DNA of 60,806 nt. Origin: Krasilnikovozyma curviuscula. Taxonomy: Eukaryota > Basidiomycota > Tremellomycetes > Cystofilobasidiales > Mrakiaceae. The stretch covers positions 1 to 60,806 of the forward strand of contig MVAQ01000122.1 of assembly GCA_014825775.1 (NCBI GenBank), written 5' to 3'. The position numbers and the translations under genes are program-made. The notes beneath the pieces were generated by a model. That model saw only the letters and a program-made list of their open reading frames with translations. It made no database searches and had not been told where the DNA came from. Positions 12,089-24,142 of the stretch are shown piece after piece (positions within the stretch are counted from its first letter, which is position 1; every line of letters starts with the position of its first letter).

Positions 12089-13326
12089 ATGGTGCGTACT
12101 GTTACAGGTTGGATAGTAATGATGAGCTAAGGGTTAAAGAACTAACCTGTATTAATTTGGCTATTCAGGGTATCGATCTTCGTCACCACCGTACGTTCCT
12201 AGTTTCTAAAGCTCGGGCTGAAGGCTTGAATAGCAGGACGAGGAGCTAGAGGGATAGGAAATCATGGCAGTGATTGTAATAGGAAGGCTGACTTTGTGTG
12301 TTTGATCTGCTGGACTAATTAGACGTCAAGAAGGGAAACAGACAATCCCCAAAGTCTGAGGATCCATACCTCCTCCTCTTGGTCAAGGTCAGCCTAATAC
12401 CTCATATCCTCTTCTTTCATGTACACACAGAAGCTGATTTCTTTGATGGTTGTCGTGGTTTTGGTTGCTGAATTGATTTGTTGGGCCGGATTGGTGTTTG
12501 GAATATAGCTTTACCGATTCTTGGCCAGAAGAACCGATTCCAAGTTCAACAAGGTCATCCTCAAAAGATTGTTTCAATCTAAGATCAACAGACCACCTCT
12601 CTCCATCTCCAGAATTGTCAAGGAGACCAGAGGTTCCAACGCTGACGTGAGTAGAGCTTTCACATGTGGATGGTGGTCTCAATCGGTGGATAAGTGTGAA
12701 AAGGGTTGCGGCTGCTGGTTTCTGGGACAATTAATAAAGCGGCTTCGAGTTGTGCTTTACACGGTGGTTGGCGATATTGGTTTAGGTGGACGAAAGGAAT
12801 TGGTTAGGCCAGCAGCAGAAAATCTTCTCCTTACGTTAACACAAATCAGCAGCCACTACTTTCTCCCCCATCTTCTCAACCTTCTTCACACGAAACTGAC
12901 ATCTCATTTCCTTTATAGCACTCTAAGACCATCGTCCTCGTCGGTACCGTCACTGACGACGAGAGATTCCTCACCGTCCCAAAGCTCTCCGTCGCTGCTC
13001 TTAGATTCACTCGATCAGCTCGTGAAAGAATTGTCAACGCTGGAGGTGAAGCTTTGACCTTGGATCAACTTGCTTGTGAGTGTAGAGTGACTTTTAATCT
13101 GAAGGTCCAGCTCAGAAACTGACAGGTTTACCTGTCGATTGGGAAATCAGTGAGAGCTCCAAAGGGATCCAACACCGTCCTTCTCAGAGGAAAGAGAACC
13201 GCCCGTGAGGCTTTCAAGCACTTCGGTATGGGTCCACACAAGAACAAGAAGCCATACGTTATCTCGAAGGGCAGGAAGTTCGAGAAGGGAAGAGGAAGAA
13301 GAGCTTCCAAGGGTTTCAAGGTGTAA
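12089..13326 (+). CDS. RPL18: 60S ribosomal protein L18 (eL18)
   Basis: Six coding exons: 12089-12091 (the ATG alone), 12169-12190, 12323-12387, 12509-12646, 12919-13075 and 13151-13326, joining to 186 residues, the family's usual length. The product begins [20 protein letters not shown] and continues with [20 protein letters not shown] and [20 protein letters not shown], then the basic C-terminus ending RRASKGFKV. It binds 25S rRNA on the solvent side of the large subunit. The start is fixed by the conserved MGID N-terminus, which requires the intron directly after the ATG. The fourth intron (12647-12918, 272 nt) is unusually long. Expression is expected to be high and growth-linked. Confidence 0.96.
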
Positions 13327-14545
13327 GGAGAGGGGATGTTCTCTTTTTTCTTCATGCATGTCTTTTCGGAAAAGCAAAAAGAATCACAAAACGAGCAAGT
13401 GGGATAAGGAAAGGAGCGGAGCAAAAAAAAAACTAATAGGGAAAGCAACAGTGAAAAAAGAAAGAGAAGGGAAGAAGAGGCAGAGGGAGAGAAGGAAAAG
13501 ACGAGAGAACTCAGTAATGGGTACTGAGCTGAGAAAAGAAGCAATGCAAAACAGGTTTCTCGCGCAGAGAGCGAACTTTTTTGCGAGAGAAGGGAGTAAT
13601 TGGCTTGTCCCACCACCAACAGCGAAGTCATCTATAGGCAGAACTGTAGATAGATACAGTAGCAAGAACCGCATAGACAACGCATGAGTGGCACGAACAA
13701 CAGCTTGTCAACCTCGAACGGGTGCAATTGGCGACAGGGGCACTCTTTATTAAAAGGCATTGTATGGCTCGACACCATTAATCAGGCGGATATATACGAA
13801 TTTGGCTCTTAGATGAGCTCTCTGTTGCGTATCTCGTGTGAAGCGGTAGTACTTGGTGGAGACTGATTTTGTATCTCACGTGCTGATACCATTGTTTTCT
13901 TTCGTTAAATGTAAAGCTTCTCACTCCAACTTTGAATGATTTTATATACCAGCTCCACAACTAGGCGGTCCGAACTACTCATTGTCTCTCTCGAAAGGTT
14001 CCTTCCATGAGTTTGAACTCGTCTATTTATTTCGTGTCAGGCGACACTCTTGCCGGTTCCCCTTTCCTAGCCGGACTATTCCTTTCCTAAACGCACTCCC
14101 CTCCCCTAATCACATGAAACCCCAGAAGAATTCCAGCTATACTCTTCAACCTGCATTTCTAGCGATGTACATATCAAGGGATGGCCTCGGAACGAGGTCG
14201 GAGGGGTTTTAAAGGCTTCGCCCGCTGGTTTGGCTGGATCTAAAAGCTACAAAGGAACAAGATTCATCTCTTGATCTAAACTGGTTTCTTTGTGGTTATG
14301 ATCAGAAGTAATTACGTTCAAAAATGCCCGAGGAGCGCATTGCAAGTGTCAGTAATTACTCCCGCTGCCCATTCCTCCGTTCCTTTCCCATAGCTTTGGT
14401 AACGACCCCTATCCTCATTCACCCACTTGAATCTTTAGTTCGTTATTTCTTTCAACAACTTTGGCTTATAACCAGCCATCATAAGTGCCCTTCTTGAAGC
14501 GTTGTTTCCTCTTCTTTCGCCATCACCAACACTTCCAACGCTATC
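13327..14545. other. Intergenic, 1.2 kb between RPL18 and the GPCR gene
   Basis: The proximal 350 bases are strongly purine-rich on the plus strand (many A and AAAG runs at 13370-13510), a probable RPL18 3' UTR and terminator area. The distal part (14390-14545) is pyrimidine-rich, consistent with a leader for the receptor gene. Frames open on both strands at 13128-13690 reflect base bias, not genes. Confidence 0.5.
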
Positions 14546-16551
14546 ATGGTGCTGTCAGGCTTGAACGAAACTATCACCATTATCTCTCCCTCAACCTACG
14601 GAGGATGGGGCAATTTAACAGTTTACGGGATCAGCCCACTTTACCAAATCTCTGGTAAGCAAGCTGTCATCTCTATAAGGAAAAGAACCGCTTGACGACC
14701 TTTCCTTCTCCAGTCGGAGGTTTCATCTGGCCAAATAAGTCTTATGGAACTGCGTTGATTCCTGCTGCAATCTTCAGTGTTATTTCGTGTATCAGTATCA
14801 CTTCTTTGTTTGTGTACGTCGGCCTCCAAACGACAGTGAAGGGTAATCGAGGCATGGCGAACTTTGTGAGTCTTATTGCTTCTTGTGTTGTTAGATTCTT
14901 CTCTTGTTCATCTTTAGCTCTCCGGCTGTGGTGCCATTCTTCTGGCCACCAGTTTTTCCGAAACTCGATGGGAGCAGTATTGCTGTCAATGTTTTTAGTA
15001 GATTTCCTCGGATCTCTTGGTTGGATAGTCACTTGGAAATGGATTGCTATTGGTGGTACGGACGCTGGCCATCACTGTACTTTCCAAGGCGTGACTCTGC
15101 AGCTCAGCAGCATGGGCGGCGCTTTCTTGTGAGACCCATCATATTCCACTAGATATCTTTCCTACCACTAAACTTTTTTTTACAGTAATCTTCTCCTTGC
15201 TGGTCTGACCTTTAGTGTCCTCGTCCTCCGGGCCCGAATTAACATGAAAATTATATACGCCATCTTAATACCCTGCTGGCTGCTAATCTTTTTGATTCTA
15301 ATTGTGGGACCCCTCATCTATGCGGGTATTGGATATGGAGCAGACAGATTCTACGGTCCGTCTACCAGGTATGGCCATCTCATTCAGCCCGCCTCAACTC
15401 ACTGCTGACCCCAAGATCACCTCTCTAACAGTTGGTGCTGGATTGGTGGACTATCAGGGATACCACACGTCTTCATCGGAATCACTGGCGTCATTGTGAG
15501 TGGCGCTTTTGTTATTGGTTCCAACCCTGTCTACTGATGCTTTCGGTTACGGTTCTCAGTGTGTCTTTGGAGCCTTGATTTCGCTTTGTCTGTATACCTC
15601 GGTCCTCATGACCATATCTGGCAGAATGGTGAGTGGTATATTACAACTGATTGGATGTTTTACAAGCTTGTTGTTCTAATGCCTTCTCATTAGACTATCA
15701 ACAAGAGTGGCATCAAATTCCATTGGTCGCAGTCATCACGAAGCAAAGGAGAAGGCTCCAACTCTGGACAACACTACTCCAACAGCGGTAACCCCAAATC
15801 AGGAGCCATGAAGACTGGTATTTCTGAAGTCGAGTCCATTGGTAAACAAGTAAGGCTATGTCTTGACGCCCTGCTCGTGGCTGGTCATCGCTGACACTCG
15901 TTGTTTTAGGTCACTCGTGTCTGTCGACGATTACGATTAATGTGGTATCCAATTGTCAGCATCATCAGTCTTTCTCCTATGGCAGTTTATCGATTTTACT
16001 TGTTCAGTCATCCCGATGCTGGTAATTACATAAATAAGAACGACTGTAGACCAAGAGGAGCTGACTCGCCTATCTTGACCCATGTCTGTTCATGATGACA
16101 GATTCTAGAATAGATTACTCAATCACTGCTTGGGCAGCAAGTTTCGAGTCTCTAACTGGTATCGCTAATGTTTTACTCTTCTTCTTCACTCGTAAGTGTG
16201 GCCTTATAGCGCAAACCTCTCCCTCATGACATCTATCTCACCTCTTGTTGCTTCTCAGGACACTCGTTGTTTATCAACGCAGCAGCAACAAATGGTAATG
16301 CAACTGGAGTTCACGTTCAAATCACCACCCAGAGATTCGAAGACTCAGATGGGCAGTTCCAGCTCAAAAGCATTAGGAGGAAGAAGAACGCGACTGGGAG
16401 TGATGAAGATTTGGTCGCTGATGTTGAAGCTGGCAATACTCGCCTGGGTAGCACGATTAGTGTCGACTCGAAGAGTCACACTGAGAATTTGTCGAGTACA
16501 GCTGAGCTGGTACGGGAGGAAATGAGGAAAGAAGCTGTCAAATGGAACTGA
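14546..16551 (+). CDS. Seven-transmembrane GPCR, Git3/cAR-like
   Basis: Ten exons (14546-14654, 14714-14865, 14953-15128, 15186-15368, 15432-15495, 15560-15628, 15694-15849, 15910-16021, 16102-16191, 16259-16551) join in phase to about 467 residues. The N-terminus is short with N-glycosylation sites. Seven hydrophobic segments follow, starting TALIPAAIFSVISCISITSL, with SMFLVDFLGSLGWIV and the TM3 entry CTFQGVTLQLSSMGGAF (a conserved Cys before TM3), then YAILIPCWLLIFLILIVGPL and WCWIGG. The third loop is Ser/Gly-rich and the sixth helix opens with CRRLRLMWYPIVSIISLSP, typical of fungal Git3/Gpr1 and Dictyostelium cAR-like receptors. The Ser/Thr-rich cytoplasmic tail suits phosphorylation. 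The ligand is unknown. It ends 140 bp from the convergent USP gene. Confidence 0.85.
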
Positions 16552-16691
16552 CAGGTGATCTTTTGATATATAAAGATTGTTGTTTAATGTGTTTGTCCTT
16601 TATTTATTGGGGAAAGGAAATTTGGACGCATTCGTTAGAATCAAACAACGTGATATTAAACAATGCTACCAAGATGATCGTAAACACAGAT

Positions 16692-19600
16692 TTAGGCTGA
16701 TCTCTGCCGCCTATAGAACAGGACATAAGCTCGATCGTCCTGGAAAAGGAGAGGAAGAATCATATTAGCATAGTTGACGGCTAACCTTGATTTGGAGGTC
16801 AGAGCTAACTCTACTCACAACAACTTCGTTTGCCGTCAAAACATCCGAGACCTGCAGATCAAAGAACTGCCTCCATGTTCCATCTAAGTTCAATGACTTA
16901 GCAGAGTACTCTCCTGAGCTCAGACCACCTCTATGCTGACTGACAGAGTCTGTGACATCCGAAGTCATGTCAGAGTGGCCATCAGCACATCAAAAAAAGG
17001 CAGCTGGCTCACAGAGGTCATACAACAATCTTTCTCCCGTCTTATAACCTGACTTCACATACTGTGTTAAGTCAAGATTCTGAGGTGGAAAGGCCTATCA
17101 GATAGAAAATTGGTTTCGTCAGACTGTGGTTTTATCATAAGCATCACTGCGTATGAGTTTTAGTTTAGACCTACTATGAAGTCCTCGATCTTGTCTTTGT
17201 AAGAGTAGCCACCAGAGAAACGCTTCAAATGGACAATCAAGATATCAGGGGTGCTCCATATTTCCATATTCTTTGAAGCTGGTTGGAGCTTGTTGCACTG
17301 ATGGTGAAAGAAGGAAGCTGTCAGGAATTGAGAGTTGCTTGCTCTTAGTCATCGAGGCGTACTTGTGAGCAAAACCAGAAATCCTCAAAAGACAAAGTGT
17401 CACTCTTTGAAAACTCTTGAAGACAATCGTAGATGCTGATGATGGGCTGTTGCGGTGAGTCATCTTCGAAAAGTTCCCATCCAACCGGCGTTTCTTCAGC
17501 TGCCGAGTTGGAAGAGCAAATCACTATGTCACCACTCGAAAGAGCATCAGAAAGATCAGAGAGCTTGACTGAGTCGGAAAGGTCCGGAGAACCCGCTTGA
17601 AGCTCTCTCGTCGTCTTTTTGATAACTGAGATCGAGAACGCAGGTGAATCTGATGCACTAATGATAAAATTCTTTATCATGTTGTCCAGTAAGGATGGTG
17701 AGGATCCCATATCCATGGTAATGAAAGAGGGAAGTCCAAATAGAGCATCATAATCTGTTCCATCCGTTGATGTAGCGCGTTGGGATGTAAACACTGGCAA
17801 TACAACTTTGTCGGAAACTGCGATGATGACGACTCCGTTTTGTACGGAAACCTTAGAACCAACATCATAGAAAGCAAGAGTATCGCCTTCTGGTATAGGC
17901 TGTAAAGAGGTGGCATCGTCGAAGAACTGATAAAACCGTCCACCGAAGACGTCTCCCGCGATGGTCTTGAAGGTAGATGCGTTATATCAGGGATTCAATC
18001 AGCTCTTCAGCCATCAAGACGGAGATTGATCCAAAATGTAACTCACCGCGCTGGGATCGATCCCAAACTTGTCCCTTAGTATACACTTGATGTCCCATAT
18101 CGAAGCATCTGAAGGTACTGTGACAGTAGCCTAAACCCTTTTTCGGTCAGATTCATTACAAACAAGCAATAGCGCCAACGAGCTCACCAAGGATGATAAC
18201 TCACCTTGATTTTTCTTCTTTTCGGGGAAGTGCTGACCACATACACATCTCTTGTGATTGTTCCCTGCACTGGGATCGGAAGACTCAGGAACATATAGGG
18301 GTCGAAAGTAATTGATTCCTGAAGCAAATTAAACCATCACGTTATCATGGATAACAAGTTTCGAGAGAATGGAGGCGAGGAGAACGCACATTTTTGCATT
18401 CGGGACACTGTACACAGCTCTTCAACTGCCCTTGGAACAGGTCAACAATCAAAGAGTCATTTCTCTTCTTGTGCTGCTCCCAACAGACCATCGCATACTC
18501 TTCAAGTGCTTGATGATCGCCGCCAATCCATTCAGGTCTGTCCGTGTACGGCTTCACTTGAATTCTATTCAGATCTTCGTGGAGAGAGTCCAAGAGAAAG
18601 GCAAGAAACTCCTGAGAATCTTGTTCCTGGAACCCTGCGAACAAGGAAGAATGCTTTGAGATAATCCGTTTGAAGTTCCCCGCTGAACCATAGTCTCGAT
18701 CTGAACTCCTCCACAGCTCATTGAAGAGATCACCGTATGCTATAGCTACTTCTCCGGACGTTCCAAGAGGGTTGGAGAGGTTGAGATCGGCGAGATGAGA
18801 GTTTCGAAGGAAGTAATCCTTGAGTTCTGGGAGTCGAATGACGCTTTGTAATGAAGCATTCATGAAACAGGTATGTCCCCTATGAAGTGAAGGAAAGACG
18901 TCAGGAATGGTTGTTACAGACGAATATGAATTACTTACAGGTTGTTCAAGCCTTTGACAAGGACATCTGATACCGGCTTGCTCGACCATTCTTCATTCGT
19001 CTTCAATTCTCCCATAGCCCACAGATCATCAACCCGATAGTCCACCAGTAGCATGCTCCTGTTTATACTGGCAGACTCCACGGTTTCCAGAGTCAACTCG
19101 GAGCCTAGATCTAATGGAACGCATCGCAGATCTTTGAGCGCGACTTCCGAGGAGACGATGCGGCGGTTAGAATCGATAAAGGATGGAACTTGAGGCTGCC
19201 ATTGAGTAGGGATCTTCCAGAGTCGACAAACAGAAGGATCCAACCCAAAGTGGTCTTTGCAACAAAGTTGAAGGAGCTCTTCGTATGGCATTGCTGCTGA
19301 AAGAGTTGCGACGTATTCGGAGCGTGTTGCTGGAGGGTGGGGGTCGTACTTGTGGTTGATGAGAAAGATTGAAACCCTAGGAGGCTGTCATGGTTCTTCA
19401 ACAGTCAGAACAATGCTGTGATTGTTGGATAAAACTCACCAACATCTCAATCCGAAGTTCTCCAGCGGGAGCTGTGATCACTCTTCGTGTCACAGTGAAG
19501 TTAGCAGGCCCATACCTACATCCCGAAGAATACATTTAACTTGATCAAAGAGAGGACAAGAAGTAGATAAGCTAGTAGCTTACCAGGACTGAAGAAGGTC

Positions 19601-20027
19601 CCATGCAGCCTTAGGCAGGCAAGTCACTTCTTGGTCTTCCAAGTACGAAACCCCATCCATCCCAACTATCCTAGAGTTATCTAATGGTGGAACGGTGGGT
19701 GTTGGGTTACTACTGTAGGATATGGAGCTGCTGTTGATGTGCTCGAATAATCGATACCACTGGAGTTCCAGCCCGTTTGTCAACTGGCCATCTTTCAACC
19801 TTTTGGGGTTCATGGGGAGACTCAGCAACTGCTCACTCTATTGTCTACAAGATACCAGTCGTCCCCAAGGATATAAGGCGAGTGATTCTTGAAGTCTACG
19901 TGAATACGTGAAACCAACCACAAAATGAGCCGAAGCACGCAGCAGAACACATAAAAGGAGAGTTGGAGGCTTGGTACCGACCTGAAATGACCTGCAGTCT
20001 GCTCGTGGTTGTTTCACAGCCCTCCAT
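16692..20027 (-). CDS. Ubp12/USP15-like ubiquitin protease with degenerate active site
   Basis: Multi-exon gene, roughly 850-900 residues. Exon 1 (20027-19982) starts MEGCETTTSRLQVIS; exons 2-3 give the DUSP domain (ILGDDWYLVDNRWYRLF, later AAWDLLQSWYGPANFTVTRR). A ubiquitin-like segment and the USP catalytic core follow. The Cys box NLGHTCFMNASLQS is intact (Cys codon 18869-18867), as are EQDSQEFLAFLLDSLHEDLN and the zinc knuckles CVQCPEC and FCSQC. A ubiquitin-like insert (DASIWDIKCILRDKFGID) sits between the knuckles, as in USP4/11/15. The His box reads SVSQHRGGLSSGEYSAKS, with Glu (16911-16909) where GGGHY has His; the next box reads WRQFFDLQVSDV, with Phe (16863-16861) where W-x-x-F-D/N-D has the acid. 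The C-terminus AYVLFYRRQRSA is normal. It may bind ubiquitin without cleaving it. Confidence 0.87.
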
Positions 20028-20234
20028 AGTTCCTTTGGCAGCAGCGAAAGTTAGGAAACACTTCGTTTCAGGTACGCGGCGACGTGGAGATTTTGCATGA
20101 ATTCAAGATTATATGAGGAAAGAATTGTATCGAGCTCTGAACAGATAACCGAAAGGGGCTGAGAGAAGGAAATACAACTTGTACCAATGAAATACAGATA
20201 CATTGCTTCGATAAACATTAAATAGTCATGGAGC

Positions 20235-23200
20235 CTAGGAAGATGAAGATCGACTGGGCGCGGTAGGCGAGAGCGGCTCTCCATACATGGCATGATGAGG
20301 AGCAGTGTCGTTGAAAGATACAGAATGAAAGAGAACAGGTCGTTGGGTTGTCATTAAAGGAGATGCGATGAAAGTTGACGAATGTTGGAACGTCGGAGAT
20401 GGGCGTTGGCGAGACTGTGGTGTGAACGCGAACTGACCGAATTCAGGTGTTGAGAGTTGCACGACTGCTGAAGACGATGGCACAAGGAATTTGTCACCGG
20501 TGGTTTCTGGAACTTCTGGGTACTCGAAGTATTGGTATTGAGGACCGTCGAGCGGCGTTTCGACGTAGTGCTGATTGGGGAACGAGAATTCGTCCCACTC
20601 GCTGAACGATGACAGGCTACTGAGCTGAGGCGTTAATTGCCGGGTACTGGCAAAGGAGTGATGGTTGTCCCTCGGGGTATCGATAGAGACGGATGAGTTA
20701 GTGTACGACCCTATGTTGAAATACTGATGAGAGACACGCTCCGTCATGAGTTCAGGGTCGTTCCTTTCCGTCACCATCCCAGAGGGGTTCATGAAGTCGA
20801 CTAACGACAGCCGACGGAACTCAGAAGAGAAGGTGAGATTGGTTGAACGAGCATGCCGTTCACGGTCCAGGCGCTCCTCCCAGAGTTGGTGGATCGAAGC
20901 AACTCTCTCTTCCGATTTGGTGTGGGCGAACCTCATCTCTCGGAAGGCAGATACAAAAGCATTCAACTGCTCTTCCGTCCCGTTGGTTTCAGCGAGAGTT
21001 ATTCCAGCCAGGAAGGTGCCAACTAGCAGAGAGAAGGTCAATCTCAGCTGGAACAATCGAAGGAGGAAATGGAAATCTTACTTTGAACGGCGGCGGCATC
21101 GTACTGGAAGAACGAGGTGCCCAGTTGTCGCTGAACTATTTCTGCGATGCTCTTTACCAATGAATCGCATCTGTTGCGAACTAACGGAATCATGCGAGTG
21201 TGAATCGCTGTGGTGACTTCAGCCGTTTGAGTCGGTGTCTTCTCCAAAAGAGTAGCGTACATGATGTGATCTGTTTGAAGACGATTCCAAAATCAGTAAT
21301 TCTCCAGCTATCGAATAAACCAAAATTCTTTACTCACAAGCTGAAAAGATCTGTATCTTCCACGAATCACACCACCTCTCCGTGTCTTCCTGAGTCATGA
21401 CGCCAACTGGTTCGGCTCCTCTGATACTATCCAAATCAGACCAACACCGGTCAAAGATTTCGACTGCAGCTACGAGATGGTTCTCGCTGACGGCGCCCCT
21501 ATTTCTGCGGTTGTGGAGTGCTTTGTGGACCAGTCGTAAGGCTGAGGAGATGTTGGAGACAGGGGCAGTGAAGGCGGTGAAGTTCTGGTAGTATGGTGAG
21601 ATACTAGTGAGGGCCTGAACAATGGGGGATTTGGGGCTGAAAATCATGATGTCTTCATGATCGCTGTAGAAGGTGGTAGAGATGAGAACGTCGTCGTGAC
21701 ACCTACAGGATTGAAAGTGTGCTTACAATATGAGACGTCTTCCAGTGAGAGAAAAGTTGGCCGATTCATGCTGCAGAAGATAAAATCAAGGTCAGTCAAT
21801 AGTCTACTGTGGGATTTGATGTCCTTGCTCACCGTGAAGCAGTACCAGAACACGCGTGTTCGAACGAGCAGACTTTCGCTCTCATGAATCGCGAACGCAT
21901 CAACATCCCCATTCCAACTCAGCGAGAGAGGAGTATTTGTAGTCAGAGCCAGTACCTGAGAGTACATCGTCTCATACATCGATTGGATTTGGACGGGTGG
22001 GAGGAGATCACCCGCGAGGGGCAGCAGCAGAAGCACGACTCTGATACCATCCCAACTCGGTTTACGCATAATTCCCAGAGTGTCGACGTCTCGAAGGAGG
22101 TGTTGGAGGATTGCATTGCAGTGTTCTTTGGTAAGATGGCGTTGCTGTTCGTTTGGCGGGTCGGTGGGTTCATAACCTTCGTGCGACACACCGTACGCCG
22201 CCGCCCAAGCGTAGAAAACGCGAGAAAGACAAGTTCCCTGCACAAATAAAATGAGAAAATATGATTCAACTGTTGTTGTCTGGGGCCTAGGAAATCGAAT
22301 GAGCACGTACGACCTCTCCGAGCTCGTGGTTTTCAAAACGCGCTGAGAAGTCTGCTGGATCGACGATTGGCCCTAGAAAACACACAAGATTACCATTCAG
22401 TGCTACCAAAAATATGCCCGGATCATCTTTGGACTTACGTTGAACATGAAGGCGACGGTAAAAGGGAGACTTCAAAAAGCGCAGCGTGATTTCTGGATAG
22501 GGCCATATCTGCTGCTGTTGTTGTTGCCGGTGTACGCCTTCTTGCTGTTGCTGATGGCTCTTATATTTACTGGTGAAGGGCTGTTCCTCAGCCTCTTCAA
22601 CTGTCGCGATGCTCGCTAATGTGGCGCTATCACGCTGCTGCGACTGACTCCAGTCGAGTGAGCTGCTGATGGGAAGGGATTGATAAGCGGGCGACAAGCT
22701 GGTGACGGTCTGTTTGTTCTGTTCAAGCTGTTTGATGAGTTTTCCCTTTCGTAAGATTTTGGGCTTTCGAGTCGAGGCGAACTCGTCCCTGGATAATCCG
22801 CGCACAGGGTTTGTTTGATAAGCACGGGGAAATGGCAAGGTCAGATAGAGCGTTGCACCGGAAGGAAGGGTGAAGCAGTCTCTTACACGCATTTCAGGCC
22901 TCTTTCCTCACAGTTTGAGCAGCTTATCAACGAGATATCGCTAATTCCATCATCCTCAATCCCCAGAACTTTGTTCTTTGCCACAATCTCTTGGACAATG
23001 CTCTGTCTCTCCCTCAGATTGCATTTCACCCTTCGAAGCTGAATGGGAAAAAAGAATTTCCAAAATAACATCAAGGGTAAAGGGGAACAGTCAACAAATT
23101 ATGGCCGCTTGACACGAGCTTGCGAATGTTTCCAAACGCCTGTAGCTGCGACGTTACGAAGACAGATAGCAAAACAGCCACTCACTCGACAGATGCTGCA

Positions 23201-23338
23201 ACTGCTGTTCTGAGTCCTTCCTGGAGCATTCGTAGGCTTGGATTTAGCTTTCCTGGTTGGCTTACTGGCGAAGCGGGGAGGGGAGAGCGACGAGGAAGAC
23301 GCCGGGCTGATATCTGTGCCAGACTGCAGCTTGGGCAT
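20235..23338 (-). CDS. Zn2Cys6 transcription factor with long cluster loop
   Basis: Exon 1 (23338-23186) is basic and ends SSCSICR; exon 2 begins at 23038 with LRRVKC and ends CSNCEERGLKC. The cluster is therefore C-x2-C-x6-C, a loop of about 33 residues, then C-x2-C-x6-C. The next exon, after an acceptor at about 22800, gives DEFASTRKPKILRKGKLIKQ, a basic linker and probable coiled coil, followed by Gln-rich runs (about 22500-22560) and PYPEITLRFLKSPFYRRLHV. The fungal middle-homology region continues with WAAAYGVSHEGYEP and MNRPTFLSLEDVSYC. The C-terminal 270 residues are Ser/Thr/Pro-rich and end PTAPSRSSSS. It is nuclear by inference, and its targets are unknown. It ends 207 bp before the USP start, in the same direction. 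Confidence 0.82.
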
Positions 23339-24065
23339 TTTACTGGTTCAGAAGTCGCTGTGATGGAACGTGGTGTTGAGCAAGTGTAAACCAGCTACAA
23401 CAAAGGCATTGCAGCTCACTATTCACACACACTGGACAGGTTTGGGTTTGGGTGATAGAAAAAGTTGTAAGAGTTTCGATTGCTGAAAAGAACATCGAAT
23501 ATTTCAAATACACTCCCCAGGTGCGGCACAAATCACATGTGGCAGAGACAATTTAAGAGAAGTGGGGCAGCCGGCTGCAGTCCTAGACAGACTTTCAAAA
23601 GATGAGATTCGCCATGTCTCCCATCTTCCCCTTTGCGACCATGATAAGAAGGAATGGTCGTGCAACAACAAAGTTGCAGGTAGAAGGAACCCAGCATGCA
23701 TAGCTATCTGTCTAGAAAGTCTAGAAGGACACAGAACGATGCGTTGCGATTGTAAACACTCGACGAAGGCGGTGTCTCTTCGTTGGAGGGGTGTGAAAGC
23801 TCAGTAGTAGATAAATCGGCGAGGAAAATTCTTTCCGTGGGAAGTTCAGTCCAAAAGACTCATTTGCAAATCCCTCACCCGCACAGTGACAGAGGGGTTG
23901 GACGAGAAACAATCTTGATCGACGCTTCCTCAAGCCACCGAGCAGCGCCGGAAGTGAGTTCGGAAGCTGTCCATGTTGGGTTAATCGGCGCCAAAGTTAT
24001 GCAGTTCGCTGAAGGATCGGTAAATAAAAGACAGGTTCAAATTTGGGAAGGAAGCCTTTTGATGG

Positions 24066-24086
24066 AAAAAAAAAAAAAAAAAAAAA
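24066..24086 (+). repeat. Homopolymer A tract, 21 nt
   Basis: An uninterrupted run of 21 A on the plus strand (T on the minus strand), much the longest homopolymer in the window. It lies in the 3' flank of the minus-strand F-box gene. It could be a simple slippage tract or the relic of a poly(A) tail from a retroposed transcript; no source gene was recognised in the bases before it. Confidence 0.8.
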
Positions 24087-24142
24087 CCTCGTAGTGCTAC
24101 GCGACTCAGCGCTGCGCAGGCCAGCACACAGGCAATAAAAAA

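Noticed and set aside
12092..12508. C/D-box-like words in the first three RPL18 introns (for example atgatga near 12120, and several ctga)
   Set aside because: The boxes are not correctly paired or spaced, and no terminal stem could be drawn, so no snoRNA is called.
13128..13690. Long overlapping frames on both strands after RPL18
   Set aside because: They are produced by a purine-rich strand bias (Lys/Arg/Glu on one strand, Phe/Leu/Ser on the other), not by protein coding.
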